Shown piece after piece: positions 7,627-17,159 of a stretch of DNA of 23,154 nucleotides; position 1 is the first letter of the stretch; the number at the start of each line of letters is the position of its first letter. Below the pieces are notes generated by a model. It was given only the letters and a program-made list of their open reading frames with translations. It was not told where the DNA came from and did no database searches. The stretch lies in NCBI GenBank assembly GCA_020186115.1, contig WSYJ01000038.1, positions 1 to 23,154 on the forward strand. The letters are read 5' to 3'. The stretch comes from Histomonas meleagridis (taxonomy: Eukaryota; Parabasalia; Tritrichomonadida; Dientamoebidae). Made by a program: the position numbers and the translations under genes.

Positions 7627-9370
7627 TATAAATCATATCGTCTGGTAAAAAATTATTAATATTATTTTCATTAGAATCTGAATCAGAAGGATCAGAAGGA
7701 TCAGGAAAAGAAGGATTATTTGATGGATCATAATTCGAAGAATCAGTAGAAGTAATATGATTAACATTATCATTTGAATTAACAACTGAAGCATTGTAAT
7801 TTGAATCATCTGAAGAAAAAGTAGATAAATTAGTAATTTTTATAAATTTTGGTACACTAATATAATTAAATTCCAAAATTGGTACTATAACATCTATTAT
7901 TTTAGTTTCTTTGATAATATTGATTTTCATTTGAGGAATTTCAGCATCAAAAGTTTAATCCACTTCATTAACAGTAACTTTCAAACTTTCAACATTAGCT
8001 ACTGAAGTTTTACAACCTTCAATAACTTTGATATCATGAGAAAGAACAGTTGGGGTTGAAGTAACGTTTTGATAGTCTGGTATAACATCATGACTTTTAT
8101 ATACAGGATTTGAAGTTTTAGTTATATTAATTGATTCAACTTTATGTTCTTCATTAATTGGTTCAGAAATTATAGTTTTATTAATAGGTATTACTTTATG
8201 TTCTTCATTAACAGGGTTGGAAGTAATAGTATTGATAATTGGTTTATTTATTAGATTATCTACTTGAGCATCTTCTGTCATAATGTTACTAATTTTGTTG
8301 ATATGTAATTTATCAATTCTAGGATTAACAGTTAAAAGGTTTCTCTTAGGTATAGCTTCTAATGAATCTGTTTCAGTTGTGATTTTTCTGGGATTAAAGG
8401 ATGGAGTAACTTGAAAATCTTGAGAATCGGAATTTATTATTGGAAATTCAAGTTCGGGTTTAAATGAAGATTCTTCTAAATCCGAGTCATAAATAATAGC
8501 TTGAGCTTGAATATCTTTCGTTTCTTCAACAAATGGTGAATTAGTAAAATTAAAAGTTGCATTATTTTGATTAATTGACCTGTTATCTTGACCAAATGCA
8601 ATAAGATCAATTTTGGTATTGTTTTGAACTGGTGAATATGAGTTTATAAAGTTTTTCGAAAAATCATAATTGCAATTAATTTGTAATAAATTCCAAGTGT
8701 TATTAGAAGAATTGATATTTATCTGTTGTTGATTAAGAATATTATACACAATGATCTGAGCTTCATTCCTAATGTGAGAAATCTGTTCATCATTCCAAAA
8801 TAATCTAAACGGGGATTCTCTAAGTCTGTTTGGTCCTATAATAAGACGCAAATCGAGTAAACCTCTGTCAAATTCCTCTATCGTTGTAGGAATGGGAGGA
8901 TTGTGGGTATTAATTCTTAATATATCATGTTGAATAATAGCTTGTTCTCGTGCTAGAATAGCCCCATTTGAGTCATTACATTGTATCGGTAAAAATCTGA
9001 GAATATTAATGTCTGATGAGATAATCACCCAATCTGGTGGTGGAGGTAATGGTGCTCCTTCTGGGTCTGTTGGTGTTGGGTGGTAATGACGACCTCGTAT
9101 TAATAAAATTTCTTGTTGAAATGGGAGTTCCTGATTAATTTCAAGAACAAAATCTTCATCATTTTCTTTTTGTTCGAGGTCTGGGGCTTCCTCTTCAATA
9201 ATCAATTCTATCCTGTGGTCTTGTGCTGTTTTTTCATGAGTAGTGTCGGATTTTTCCGCAATATATTTATCTGATAATCTTTCCGACCGAACAAAACTGG
9301 TATCAATCGAGTGCCCTGGGGGAGTTATTTCTGAAAATCGGGTTCTCGGACGCAAAAAATCAATATTCAT
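7627..9370 (-). pseudogene. P1: large unrecognised protein with EILL/LP module and C-terminal repeats
   Basis: An ATG at 9370 opens 471 codons to a TAA at 7955-7957. The same frame then continues about 100 codons to the mariner end at 7626, so a single nonsense codon splits one gene. Residues 1-85 are charged and probably disordered. Residues 87-132 (EILLIRGRHY, PLPPPPDW, IISSDINILRFLP) and about 137-215 form a module shared with P2. Residues 379-452 are four degenerate repeats of about 17-19 aa (INTITSNPVNEEHKVIP type). The last part is Ser/Asp/Asn-rich (DSNYNASVVNSNDN, PSDPSDSDSNENN). No signal peptide or membrane segment is seen. I do not recognise the family. The mariner insertion has removed the natural C-terminus. 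Confidence 0.7.
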
Positions 9371-9452
9371 GAGAAATCATAAAAATCTCCTCCCGTGTAC
9401 TTTTATTAATTAAATAAAGCAAACGAAAGTAGGTAAAGAAAGATAGTAAGGA

Positions 9453-9737
9453 CTAGCCAACAGGTGTTTCTGATGAATCATCCGTTGAATGTAAGGAATC
9501 AATATGATTATCAGATGAATTAACGTTTCTCTCGAAAAACATTAATGTATAATAATCAATGTCATCAATATTATTTATCATATGATTCTCATCAGGATTT
9601 TCATTAACTTTCATTTTTTGATTTTCTTTAATTTCTGCTTGATTAGAATTTAGATCTTTATGCTCATCATTGTCCTTAATATCTAAAGAACTATTGAACT
9701 GCGACCTTACTGTCAAGTAGCATTGTAAATATAAAGA
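9453..9737 (-). pseudogene. Acidic Asn/Asp-rich tail fragment behind P2
   Basis: The frame is open from about 9737 to a stop at 9453 without an ATG near its start. It is rich in D, N, E and S (SLDIKDNDEHKDLNSNQAE, NNIDDIDYYTLMFFERN). The composition resembles the C-terminal region of P1, so this is probably the C-terminal end of P2 in a shifted frame rather than a separate gene. Confidence 0.5.
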
Positions 9738-9739
9738 AA

Positions 9740-10814
9740 TTAAGAATAATATTGATCCATTAAATGTAAAAGACCCAAGAACATCTCTTTCATATAAAAA
9801 TGATGAATAAGTTTTTCAAATTGTTTTTCATTAATCATCTTGATTAAAGTAAGATTCTTTTGTTTAATATTTGCATGTTTGTAATTAAAAATATCTTTGA
9901 TCTCCTCATCAATATTCTTTAATAAATTTAATGTATTGGCAAATATTTCTCGGAAAGACTCAATATTCATGTTTGAACTAATTGTATATTTGATCGAATC
10001 ATGTGTATCAAATAAATATTTTAAGTTATATTTCGAACCATATACATAATCAATCAAAACATTGAAACATTTATGATTTTATAAATAAAATCATAATCTT
10101 TACATAAATCGATAATAATATTTGAATAAGTAAAATAAAATTTAGCAATACTTCTAAAATATTTCGTTTTATGATTAAAAATGTTAACAGGTTGAATATT
10201 CTTATAATATAATAAATTTTGGTTAAAGAGAAGATTAAGATTTATAACATTATTATCAATTACATATTGTGTAAGTTCAAATGGTTCTAAACTAACATCT
10301 AATCTAAGACATTCATTTTGATCAATAATCAATGACCTCTCTGAAGAATTAAGCAATCTAGATTTGAAATATAAACAGGTAAATGTACACTAATATTCGG
10401 GTCAGCACTAATTATAATTGATGAAGGTAATGGTTTGTTATCAACATTAAATGGGGAACATCTGTCAGAACGATAATGTGAACCTTTTAAAAGTAGGATT
10501 TCGTATTGACAAGGACGGCCATGGTCGATGGACAGAAAAGGGTAAAATCTTTGTTCTTCTATCTCGACTCCTGAGGGTAATCCTGAGACATTAAGCATAT
10601 GATTAATGAGTAATAGCTGAGTAGAGTGTGGCAAAGGGGTAGACTTAATGAATTGTGGTAAATAATTAGGTATGCATTTCGAAGAATTTGCTATGTGTTG
10701 ATCAAAAAGTATATTATCTTGTTGTGTAGATGGTATTGAATCATATTTTTGATTTTGAGCGTGTAGAAATGACTGTGTAAAATAATTCATCCTCCTCCAG
10801 TGTGGTTTATTCAT
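9740..10814 (-). pseudogene. P2: paralogue of P1, frameshifted
   Basis: The ATG at 10814 opens MNKPHWRRMNYFTQSF. Residues 105-147 (EILLLKGSHYRSD, KPLPSSIIISADPNISVHLP) match P1 residues 87-129. Near 10340 the frame shifts by one and continues with SSERSLIIDQNECLRLDV, which matches P1 REQAIIQHDILRINTH, so the P1/P2 similarity crosses the frameshift. Near 10055 it shifts again into LIDYVYGSKYNLKYLFD, ending with a TAA at 9740. The C-terminal part is Tyr/Phe/Ile-rich and helical in character. P1 and P2 are tandem on the same strand, consistent with local duplication. Function is unknown. Confidence 0.65.
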
Positions 10815-10872
10815 AAATTTTCATTCAATAAGGTTAATCATAGTAAGTAAAAAAGAAATAGCATGATCTGTA

Positions 10873-11200
10873 CTAGTGTAATTCCGATAAATCTTCAATA
10901 ACGATATCCTCATCCTGATGACTTGATATAGAGTCCGATTCATTGTGTTCCGTGCTTTCTTGAGAATTAATGATATTATCGGTTAGTGAAGAAACTGTAA
11001 GTTTTAGCTTCAATAACAAATTTTACCAAGTTATTCTCTATTTTGCTAGAATATTGATTTGATAAATAATTGGAAATTTTATTGTTTTTGACAGTTTTGA
11101 ATGTGTGACCTTCTAAAAAGAGTTTAATTAATTCATTGGAATGGAATTCATTATGGTAATCATTGATCACTTTTAAGAAATCAAATTGATTAAAGACTAA
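10873..11200 (-). pseudogene. Third fragment in the P1/P2 row
   Basis: An open frame without ATG from about 11200 encodes FNQFDFLKVINDYHNEFH, then SNELIKLFLEGHTFKTVK, and stops at 10976. One frame over, SSLTDNIINSQESTEHNESD follows to a TAG at 10873-10875. The order of a helical part followed by an acidic Ser-rich tail is like the end of P2 and P1. It may be the C-terminal remnant of a third family member; the sequence similarity itself is weak. Confidence 0.4.
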
Positions 11201-12004
11201 TTATAATATAAAATCCTTAATAGATACAGTAATTTCTTCTGAGTTATTAATCAATGATCAGTGATAATTATCATTAATTATCTTATATTATATTATGATA
11301 TAGAATGATCAATATAATGTTTAATGATAAATAACAAATGATGAATATTATGATTAATTAGTAATGATAAATGTATAAAATGAATTATGATAAATAATAA
11401 TGAATGAATAGTATAATTAATGATAAATAAATGCATATATTAGTATGAATTATTTATAATAATTATCTAAATTTCAAACGCAATCAAATTGAAATTTAAA
11501 AATATTATCAAATAAAATTGATAAAACTGTGATATAATCAATAATTAATAATTTTCATTCATATATCGATAATAATAAAATTATTAATTTATTTTTTTTT
11601 ATGGAGATATTCTCATTACGAACAAAAAATCACGTTTAAGTTAAATAACGTATGTCTAATTATTTCGAATGTGTTGTTTTTATTTATAGTTATTTTTCAA
11701 AGTGAGAATTGAATACTCATTTAATAATCCAATAGAACACAATTTTTTGGTGAATATTATCATTTCTTCGAATGAATACAAGAAATTTTAATTCAAATAA
11801 AAAATATTATAAATATATGTTTTTGAATGTGTAGATTTTATTAATGCTATTAAAATTTTAAAATTAATATATTTTTTTAAATTGATCTTATTCCATTTTG
11901 AAATTGATTTTTTGATAATTTAACATCGAATTATTTAATGATTCTATATAAGCTATAATATATATTAATTTTATCGAAAATCTTTATGTTTGATTATTAT
12001 TATT
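11201..12004. other. Gene-less AT-rich stretch with AATGATAAAT-type repeats
   Basis: Positions about 11300-11440 repeat AATGATAAAT(AA) three or more times with variants. The rest has no protein-like frame on either strand. Confidence 0.5.
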
Positions 12005-12126
12005 TAGGTAGGTATATAATGCGGTCGGGACTGATCACGAGGACCATAGGGGCCCGGCCGGGGGCGAGGCCCCTATGGTCCTCGTGATCAGTCCCGACCT
12101 TTAGTTTTCACTGGGGGGATTGAAGG
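12005..12126 (-). repeat. Multi-hairpin dispersed repeat, copy B (truncated)
   Basis: Only the palindrome end is present, inverted relative to copy A: GGTAGGTATATAATG, the long hairpin, then TTTAGTTTTCACTGGGGGG. The core and outer arm are missing. It ends about 25 nt before the earliest possible start of the capsid gene, so it may affect the capsid promoter. Confidence 0.85.
12023..12099. repeat. 30-bp-arm hairpin of copy B with matched changes
   Basis: Arms 12023-12052 and 12070-12099 are exact reverse complements (extendable by 2 bp) around a GC-rich loop. Compared with copy A the arms carry GACTGATCAC for GAATGATCAC and GGACCATAGG for GGACCCTAGG, with the complementary change in the other arm each time. 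Confidence 0.95.
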
Positions 12127-12205
12127 AATTTTTAATAAATAATAAAAGGTGATGAATATATTATGCTATTTTGTCTTTCAATTGAATAATTTGATAATTT
12201 TATTA

Positions 12206-13833
12206 ATGTATTATAATAATACGCAATCTAAAAATGAACAAAATGATCAAGGTAATGTTGGAGCTTATTTTGATCGTCTTAAAGATTTAATTGCTAAAAA
12301 TGATGGTACTCGTTCTTTTATTTTAAGAACTGAAGATTGTCATGATCAAAATGCACCTTTTAATCAATCTCAAGAAACTAGATTAAGAATTACTCATGGT
12401 GATCATATGATTTCACAAATAACTGAAGGTTTTATTAATTTTAAACTTAGAATAACTGTACAATTATCAAAAGCTATTTCATCTGGTAATTTAACAGATT
12501 ATGAAAATTTAGCTAAAATATTTATAGGTTTTAAGAGTTCTAATCAATTATTAGATCAATTACAAATTATGTCTAATAATATTTCTACTGGTTATCAACA
12601 AAATGAATGTTGTCGTGAAGGTTATTGTTATTCTACAATTAAACCCTATGCTGAAAAAGAAAACTAGAAAATATACACATTCTTTATATGAAAATGTTTC
12701 AGAATATTCTCAATCTGTTTGTGGTACTTATGTTGATTTAAATACAATTGCAGATGGAAATAAACATGATATCGAATTTGAAATGAATCTTCCATTTGAA
12801 GATATATTAGCTTTACAAGCATTTGATTTATATCCAAATAGATTAGTTGGTGATATTGAATTAAAGTTTTATGTTAAACAAAATGGTTTAGTATGGTGTC
12901 AAGTAGATCCACGTAAAATTAAAGAAGTGAAAGAATTTTTTAGAAGATTCTTCTATTAATGCTACATTTAATAATTTACCTTTATTTACTCATGGTTTTA
13001 CTCAAATAGGTAATTCTGCTAATATAACTACTACATTTAAATGTGATACTGAAACTAATCATACTATTGATACTGCATCTGAGAATGTTTCTTTATATTG
13101 TACAGGTTTAACTGTACTTTCATGTAAATCTAATATGTATGGTTTTGGAGTTAAAGAAGAAACTTTAAATCAAATAGCTCAAATACTTCAACAACCTGGA
13201 GGTTTATTAATTCCTTCACAACAATTAGATTATAATGCTTTTGCTTTAGCTGCTACTGAATCTGGTATACAGTCTACTATTAATATGCCTTTATTTAATG
13301 TTACAACTATTACAGTTGTATTTCCAAAACATGCTAATGATTATACTTGTTTCGATAATCCTATTTATAATAATGTACAATTAACTATTGCAGGTCAAAA
13401 TTATCCTGATGAACCTATTTCTACTTTAGGTGCTAGATTTTTACAATATCAATTAGTTGCTTCTGATTTAGATGGTGGTATACAATGTACTAAAGAATTT
13501 GAAGATTCTTTAACTATGGATAGAAATGCTTCAAATGGTACTAGATATAATAATACATTAAGTGATGCTACTTCATTTATGCTTAATATACAATGTGAAC
13601 GTTCACGTGGTTGTTACGTATTTGATGGCTTAGATTCTAATGGACAAAATATACCAATACAAATTAAGGGTCAACCTATTTATACACAAGCTAATGATAC
13701 TTATTATAATGTCGATGATGCTGGAAATCATCCACCTCCACCACAATTATTCATTTGTCGTGATACTTATTTCACATTAGATTTACATAATAAATTGAAA
13801 TACCATGCTAATGGTACTCCTGATGGTTATTAA
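12206..13833 (+). pseudogene. Maverick/Polinton-type major capsid protein, two frameshifts
   Basis: Three overlapping segments make one protein of about 540 aa: 12206-12667 (MYYNNTQSKNEQ onwards), 12603-12959 (KYTHSLYENVSEYSQSVCG, DLYPNRLVGDIELKFYV) and from about 12945 to a TAA at 13833. The last contains NATFNNLPLFTHGF, TITVVFPKHANDYTCFDN, NYPDEPISTLGARFLQYQL and PPPPQLFICRDTYFTLD. Order, length and late motifs fit the double-jelly-roll capsid protein of trichomonad Mavericks, which would form virion hexons. The ATG at 12206 is preferred; an in-frame ATG at 12152 lies almost in repeat copy B. Both frameshifts are undone by one base in A4 and T6 runs and there is no nonsense codon, so the gene may be intact. 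Polymerase B, ATPase, protease and integrase of a complete Maverick are not in the window. Confidence 0.75.
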
Positions 13834-14262
13834 ATAAAAAGTAATTATTTAATATATTATAATATTATCCCAAAATATATCAATACGAAATGATTTTAAG
13901 ATACCTCATATTATCATAAATTAAATAAATATAAAATGATTTTTGATTACATCCTATTATCATATATTAGATGAGTGAGGATGATCTAAAAATGTAATGT
14001 GAATATCATTGACGGTTTAATTTATATTTGATAAGTTTATTTTTTTTTTCTGTTCATATGAAATCAAAAATTATATTTTAATCAATTATTGTTCATTGAT
14101 CATCTGCTAGATTTTGAAGATATCAATGGTAAGATCTTTAATTATATTTAAGTGATTCATATTTTACAATTTCGCTACATTAAAAATTTGAAGGAAAATT
14201 TGACTTGATTAATTCGATTTGAAATTTTTTTTTTCGCTCATATAAACCTCGAAAAAAAGTGA
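13834..14262. other. Gene-less stretch with a 37-bp direct duplication
   Basis: Segments 13887-13923 and 13933-13969 are about 80% identical (both contain ATGATTTT and TATTATCATA). No protein-like frame is seen. This is the 3' flank of the capsid gene and could hold its polyadenylation region. Confidence 0.55.
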
Positions 14263-14502
14263 TTAATGAGTTAATTCTTTAATTATTTCGAAGGCCTCAT
14301 CTTCACGTATGGCTTCTAATAGTCTCCCAAGATAAATTTGGATGATGTCTCTCATATTTCCAATATCTTTCTTTTTAATCCAAGAAATCGTACCGTCTGA
14401 CCAGAGCACTTGAAACTTGAACACAATGTTTCGTTCTTGATAGTTGGGAACCCATCCATGATCGAGTATATCATAAACTTCGTAGAGTCTTGTTCTTTCC
14501 AT
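14263..14502 (-). CDS. 79-aa protein, possible chromodomain-like fold
   Basis: The ATG at 14502 opens MERTRLYEVYDILDHGWVPN. YEVYDILDH, FKFQVLWSDGTISW and the helix MRDIIQIYLGRLLEAI follow the order of a chromodomain (Y-E-V-x-x-I-L-D, then V-x-W-x-D/G-x-x-x-x-W, then a helix). One of the usual aromatic-cage positions is not evident. In-frame stops upstream exclude a longer N-terminus in this frame. TCACTATT lies 10 nt upstream of the ATG, a good initiator. Chromodomains occur at the C-terminus of Maverick and chromovirus integrases, so this may be a detached integrase tail or a small stand-alone gene. Confidence 0.45.
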   Translation of the reverse strand: MERTRLYEVYDILDHGWVPNYQERNIVFKFQVLWSDGTISWIKKKDIGNMRDIIQIYLGRLLEAIREDEAFEIIKELTH

Positions 14503-14509
14503 TGACAAT

Positions 14510-14514
14510 AGTGA
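14510..14514 (-). promoter_or_regulatory. Initiator-like TCACT of the mini-ORF
   Basis: On the minus strand TCACTATTGTC precedes the ATG, the A of TCA being 10 nt away. It fits the trichomonad TCA-pyrimidine-W initiator. Confidence 0.4.
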
Positions 14515-15029
14515 ACAGTGATAAGGCTATTTTTTGAGTGCTCTATTAGACTTATTGATTACGTCAGATGAGATTTTTCTGAGGCTTATAATTTTAAAAT
14601 TGAATTACGATGATGTTATTTTCTGATAGATTTGATCGCACTGAGTTTTTGAACTGAATAAAGACTGTACTCACAAATATTTTTTTGTTTGAATAGTTTA
14701 CTAATCGTTTCCCATGATCTAGAAAATTAATTTTTATTCTAGAATAGTACATAACCGTAAAAATTGAATCTATCGTTTATCCAAAATTGGTAGAAATACG
14801 ATCAAAATCAATTCAATATTTTATCACTGATCCTCTATCCATAAAAATTACGAAAAATTATTGACCATTTATTCATTCAAATGTGTCACTTTTCGAACGT
14901 TAGAAAATATCAATGACATTAAGTTTTTATTGGCAGATCGTATTTCCACGGCAAATAAACGGTCTCTGTTCAAAAAGTGAGGTGTATTTTTGTTATTCAA
15001 AAAGTCGGGCGGAATAAACCACTGGTAAT
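14515..15029. other. Gene-less stretch
   Basis: Both strands are full of stops. Near 14950-15015 the minus strand holds CACTTTTTGAAC and CCGCCCGACTTTTTGAA, loosely like the motif at 17400. Nothing else is recognised. Confidence 0.4.
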
Positions 15030-15340
15030 TCAACAATTCGCCATGTCAATGAAGTCTTCATTTGTAAAGACATAACCTGGTTTAAGAAAGTTTTGAACAA
15101 TATAATCTTTGATAGATTCTTCTTCTAAATCTGTAAATACTATATGAGTCCTCCCATGATGAGTTTTCCACGGCCTCCAGTCTGGTTCAATCACTAATTA
15201 CCTTTTCCAATTTCTAATTGTTGATTCTGGAATACCGCTCATTTTGGAAATCTGATATATTGGGTGAGATCCCCGTGATATAATCTGAATCACATTCTCA
15301 ATTTTCCCTCTTTTCCCGTAATTTGAATAATTGTTGTGTG
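15030..15340 (-). pseudogene. HTH (Psq/CENP-B-like) transposon fragment
   Basis: The frame encodes KIENVIQIISRGSHPIYQIS, then KMSGIPESTIRNWKR, a classic helix-turn-helix of the pipsqueak/pogo type. An in-frame TAA follows at 15198-15200, then WRPWKTHHGRTHIVFTDLEE and FLKPGYVFTNEDFIDMA, which looks like the start of a CENP-B-type HTH, to a TGA at 15030. No DDE catalytic part follows. It is fused in frame to the C-terminal part of surface relic S1. The junction is near residue context VFSGKPHNN, about 15340. The original enzyme would be a pogo/Tigger-type transposase, but the fragment is too short to be sure. Confidence 0.55.
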
Positions 15341-16742
15341 GCTTTCCGCTGAAGACTCGACCAAGCATAAAATTTGTCAATAACCGTTTATTAATATTTT
15401 GTGAGAAATAAACGTCTTGACATATATCCAATTGTAGAGATATCAGGGTATCTTCATTTATTTGCAAGTTAACTAATTTTGATCCAGGATAAATTCTTTT
15501 ATATATATTTTCCATAGTTTCTTTATGAATCACTAAAAATCCTTTATCACATTCTTCTCCAATACAATATTTTTCATGCACAAATGGTGGAAGAGTTTGG
15601 AAAACTAATTGAATACAACTTAAACTATCATTTTTTCCATATGTTAATTCTGCAAACTCTTCAGAAATTTTACCATATTTAGATAATTTGCTATTGATAA
15701 AAATTAAGTTTCCATGAATCCTTTGCTATTGATTTTCTGGAACAAACTAAATCTATAGGAATATTTAATATAGTTTTAAGAGACTCAAAATCAAAAAAAA
15801 TTACACTTACATAAAATTTGACGTCCAAATTAAATTTAGATCCTTCTATAGGTATTATTGGAGATTCTGTTATAATATATCCATGTGAATATTGTACATC
15901 TTCTTCGACTGTTATATCAAATGTTAAATGTCCATTAGAAACAAGATTAAATTCTTGAGAATATTTTGAATCATTTTTCGTAATTTCCATATTTTTGTAA
16001 ACAGTAAATATATTATTTGAAATATAATCACCTTGAGGTTCATATGCTAGCACTAAAGTAAGCGTTGATTTCGAAATAATTTTTGAATTATTTGATCCAT
16101 ATATCCTTTTTGCATAATATGTTACAGGATTTTGAAGATTTGATTGGATAGAATCGAATTCATTGTTAATCTTAATGAATCCATTAATTCCAACTTTTAT
16201 TGAGGTAATAATGATATTTAGTTCTTCATCACAATCATTAATTATATTCGCTGGAATATTTTGTGCGCCAATTTCGATTTTTGCTTTATGTTTTTGGATA
16301 ATTTCAAAAAATTGTTCATCATTATTTTCACAAAGTGAAAGTGGCCAAGAAGTATTAGGAAAGTTGATAGTTCCTCCTTTTAGTTTAAAGTCAAAATGAA
16401 ACATTTCGTGTGAATTTAACCAACCTTCATAGTTAACAATAAGTTTGTTCTTAATTCCTTCAAAATTAACTTTTGGAAAAACAAAAGTTGATTTTATGGT
16501 TAGTTCATATAAACATTCGAAAGGCATTAAATCAAATTGAAGATGTGAAATCAATAAGTTAAGATTTGTTCAAATATCTTTGGAAATTTTGACTGAATTT
16601 GAATACGATTCAGAGAATTTATAATTAATAATGATATTTGATGGAATTGAACTATCAATATTTAATAACTCAAATTCACATGCTCCAATTAACGACGAAG
16701 AGAATATAGATAGAGAATGAATATTTACGAAATGGTGGTGTT
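15341..16742 (-). pseudogene. S1: beta-rich surface-protein relic
   Basis: The coding frame runs from about 16730 (HSLSIFSSSLIGACEFEL, like the end of a signal peptide), through a TGA near 16570, to a long open part: MPFECLYELTIKSTFVFP, IVNYEGWLNSHEMFHFDFK, YGSNNSKIISKSTLTLVLAY. It stops at 15691. A single-base slip in a T5 run near 15700 leads into SKLSKYGKISEEFAELTYG and EKYCIGEECDKGFLV, then into the HTH fragment. The alternating hydrophobic pattern suggests extracellular beta-structure. No membrane anchor remains, since the 3' end has been replaced by transposon sequence. The family is not recognised; similarity to S2 is in style rather than alignable sequence. Confidence 0.5.
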
Positions 16743-16942
16743 ACATAGATGTAACGTTAACAAAAGTTACATAAGAAAAATAATATTTTTATAGGACACG
16801 AAGTGGCCGTTATATAAACAATTTTTGTTAATTTATATAGTATTTAACATGTAATATGTAACGTAACTACTATAAAGAAGAAGATATAATGAAGTTGTAA
16901 AGTAACGAGTAACGGTTACAAAGTTACATCATTAAAAAAAAT
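16743..16942. repeat. Cluster of GTTAC/GTAAC motifs
   Basis: GTTACATAGATGTAAC at about 16740-16755 is a perfect 7-bp-arm hairpin. GTAAC or GTTAC recurs at least eight times up to 16930 (for example GTAACGAGTAACGGTTAC). It is a simple repeat cluster in the divergent intergenic region between S1 and S2; function unknown. Confidence 0.6.
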
Positions 16943-17083
16943 AAATATAATGAAGAAGTCATTATAAATTAGAAATATAATAAAGAAGTCATAATAATAA
17001 AGTAATATAATAAAGTTATCATTATAAAAAAGAAATACAATAAAGTGATCATAATAAATGAGAAATATAATAAAGTAATCTAT
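16943..17083 (+). repeat. 30-bp tandem repeat, about 4.7 copies
   Basis: Units start at 16943, 16973, 17003, 17033 and 17063 with consensus AAATATAATAAAGAAGTCAT followed by AATAAATGAG-like sequence. Unit length is exactly 30 in the first four. Copies differ by a few substitutions and no indels. It is a minisatellite. Confidence 0.9.
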
Positions 17084-17159
17084 AAACAATTAATTATCGA
17101 CAACTAATTATCAACAAATTAATGACTAACAATCAAATCACAAACGATCAAATCACAAA

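Noticed and set aside
1044-13833. Introns as the cause of the frame changes in the fibre and capsid genes
   Set aside because: Frames rejoin within a few bases at homopolymers; there is no room for an intron and no trichomonad-type splice sequence at the junctions.
16943-17083. CRISPR-like array
   Set aside because: The 30-bp units are directly contiguous with no unique spacers, and the DNA is eukaryotic in character.
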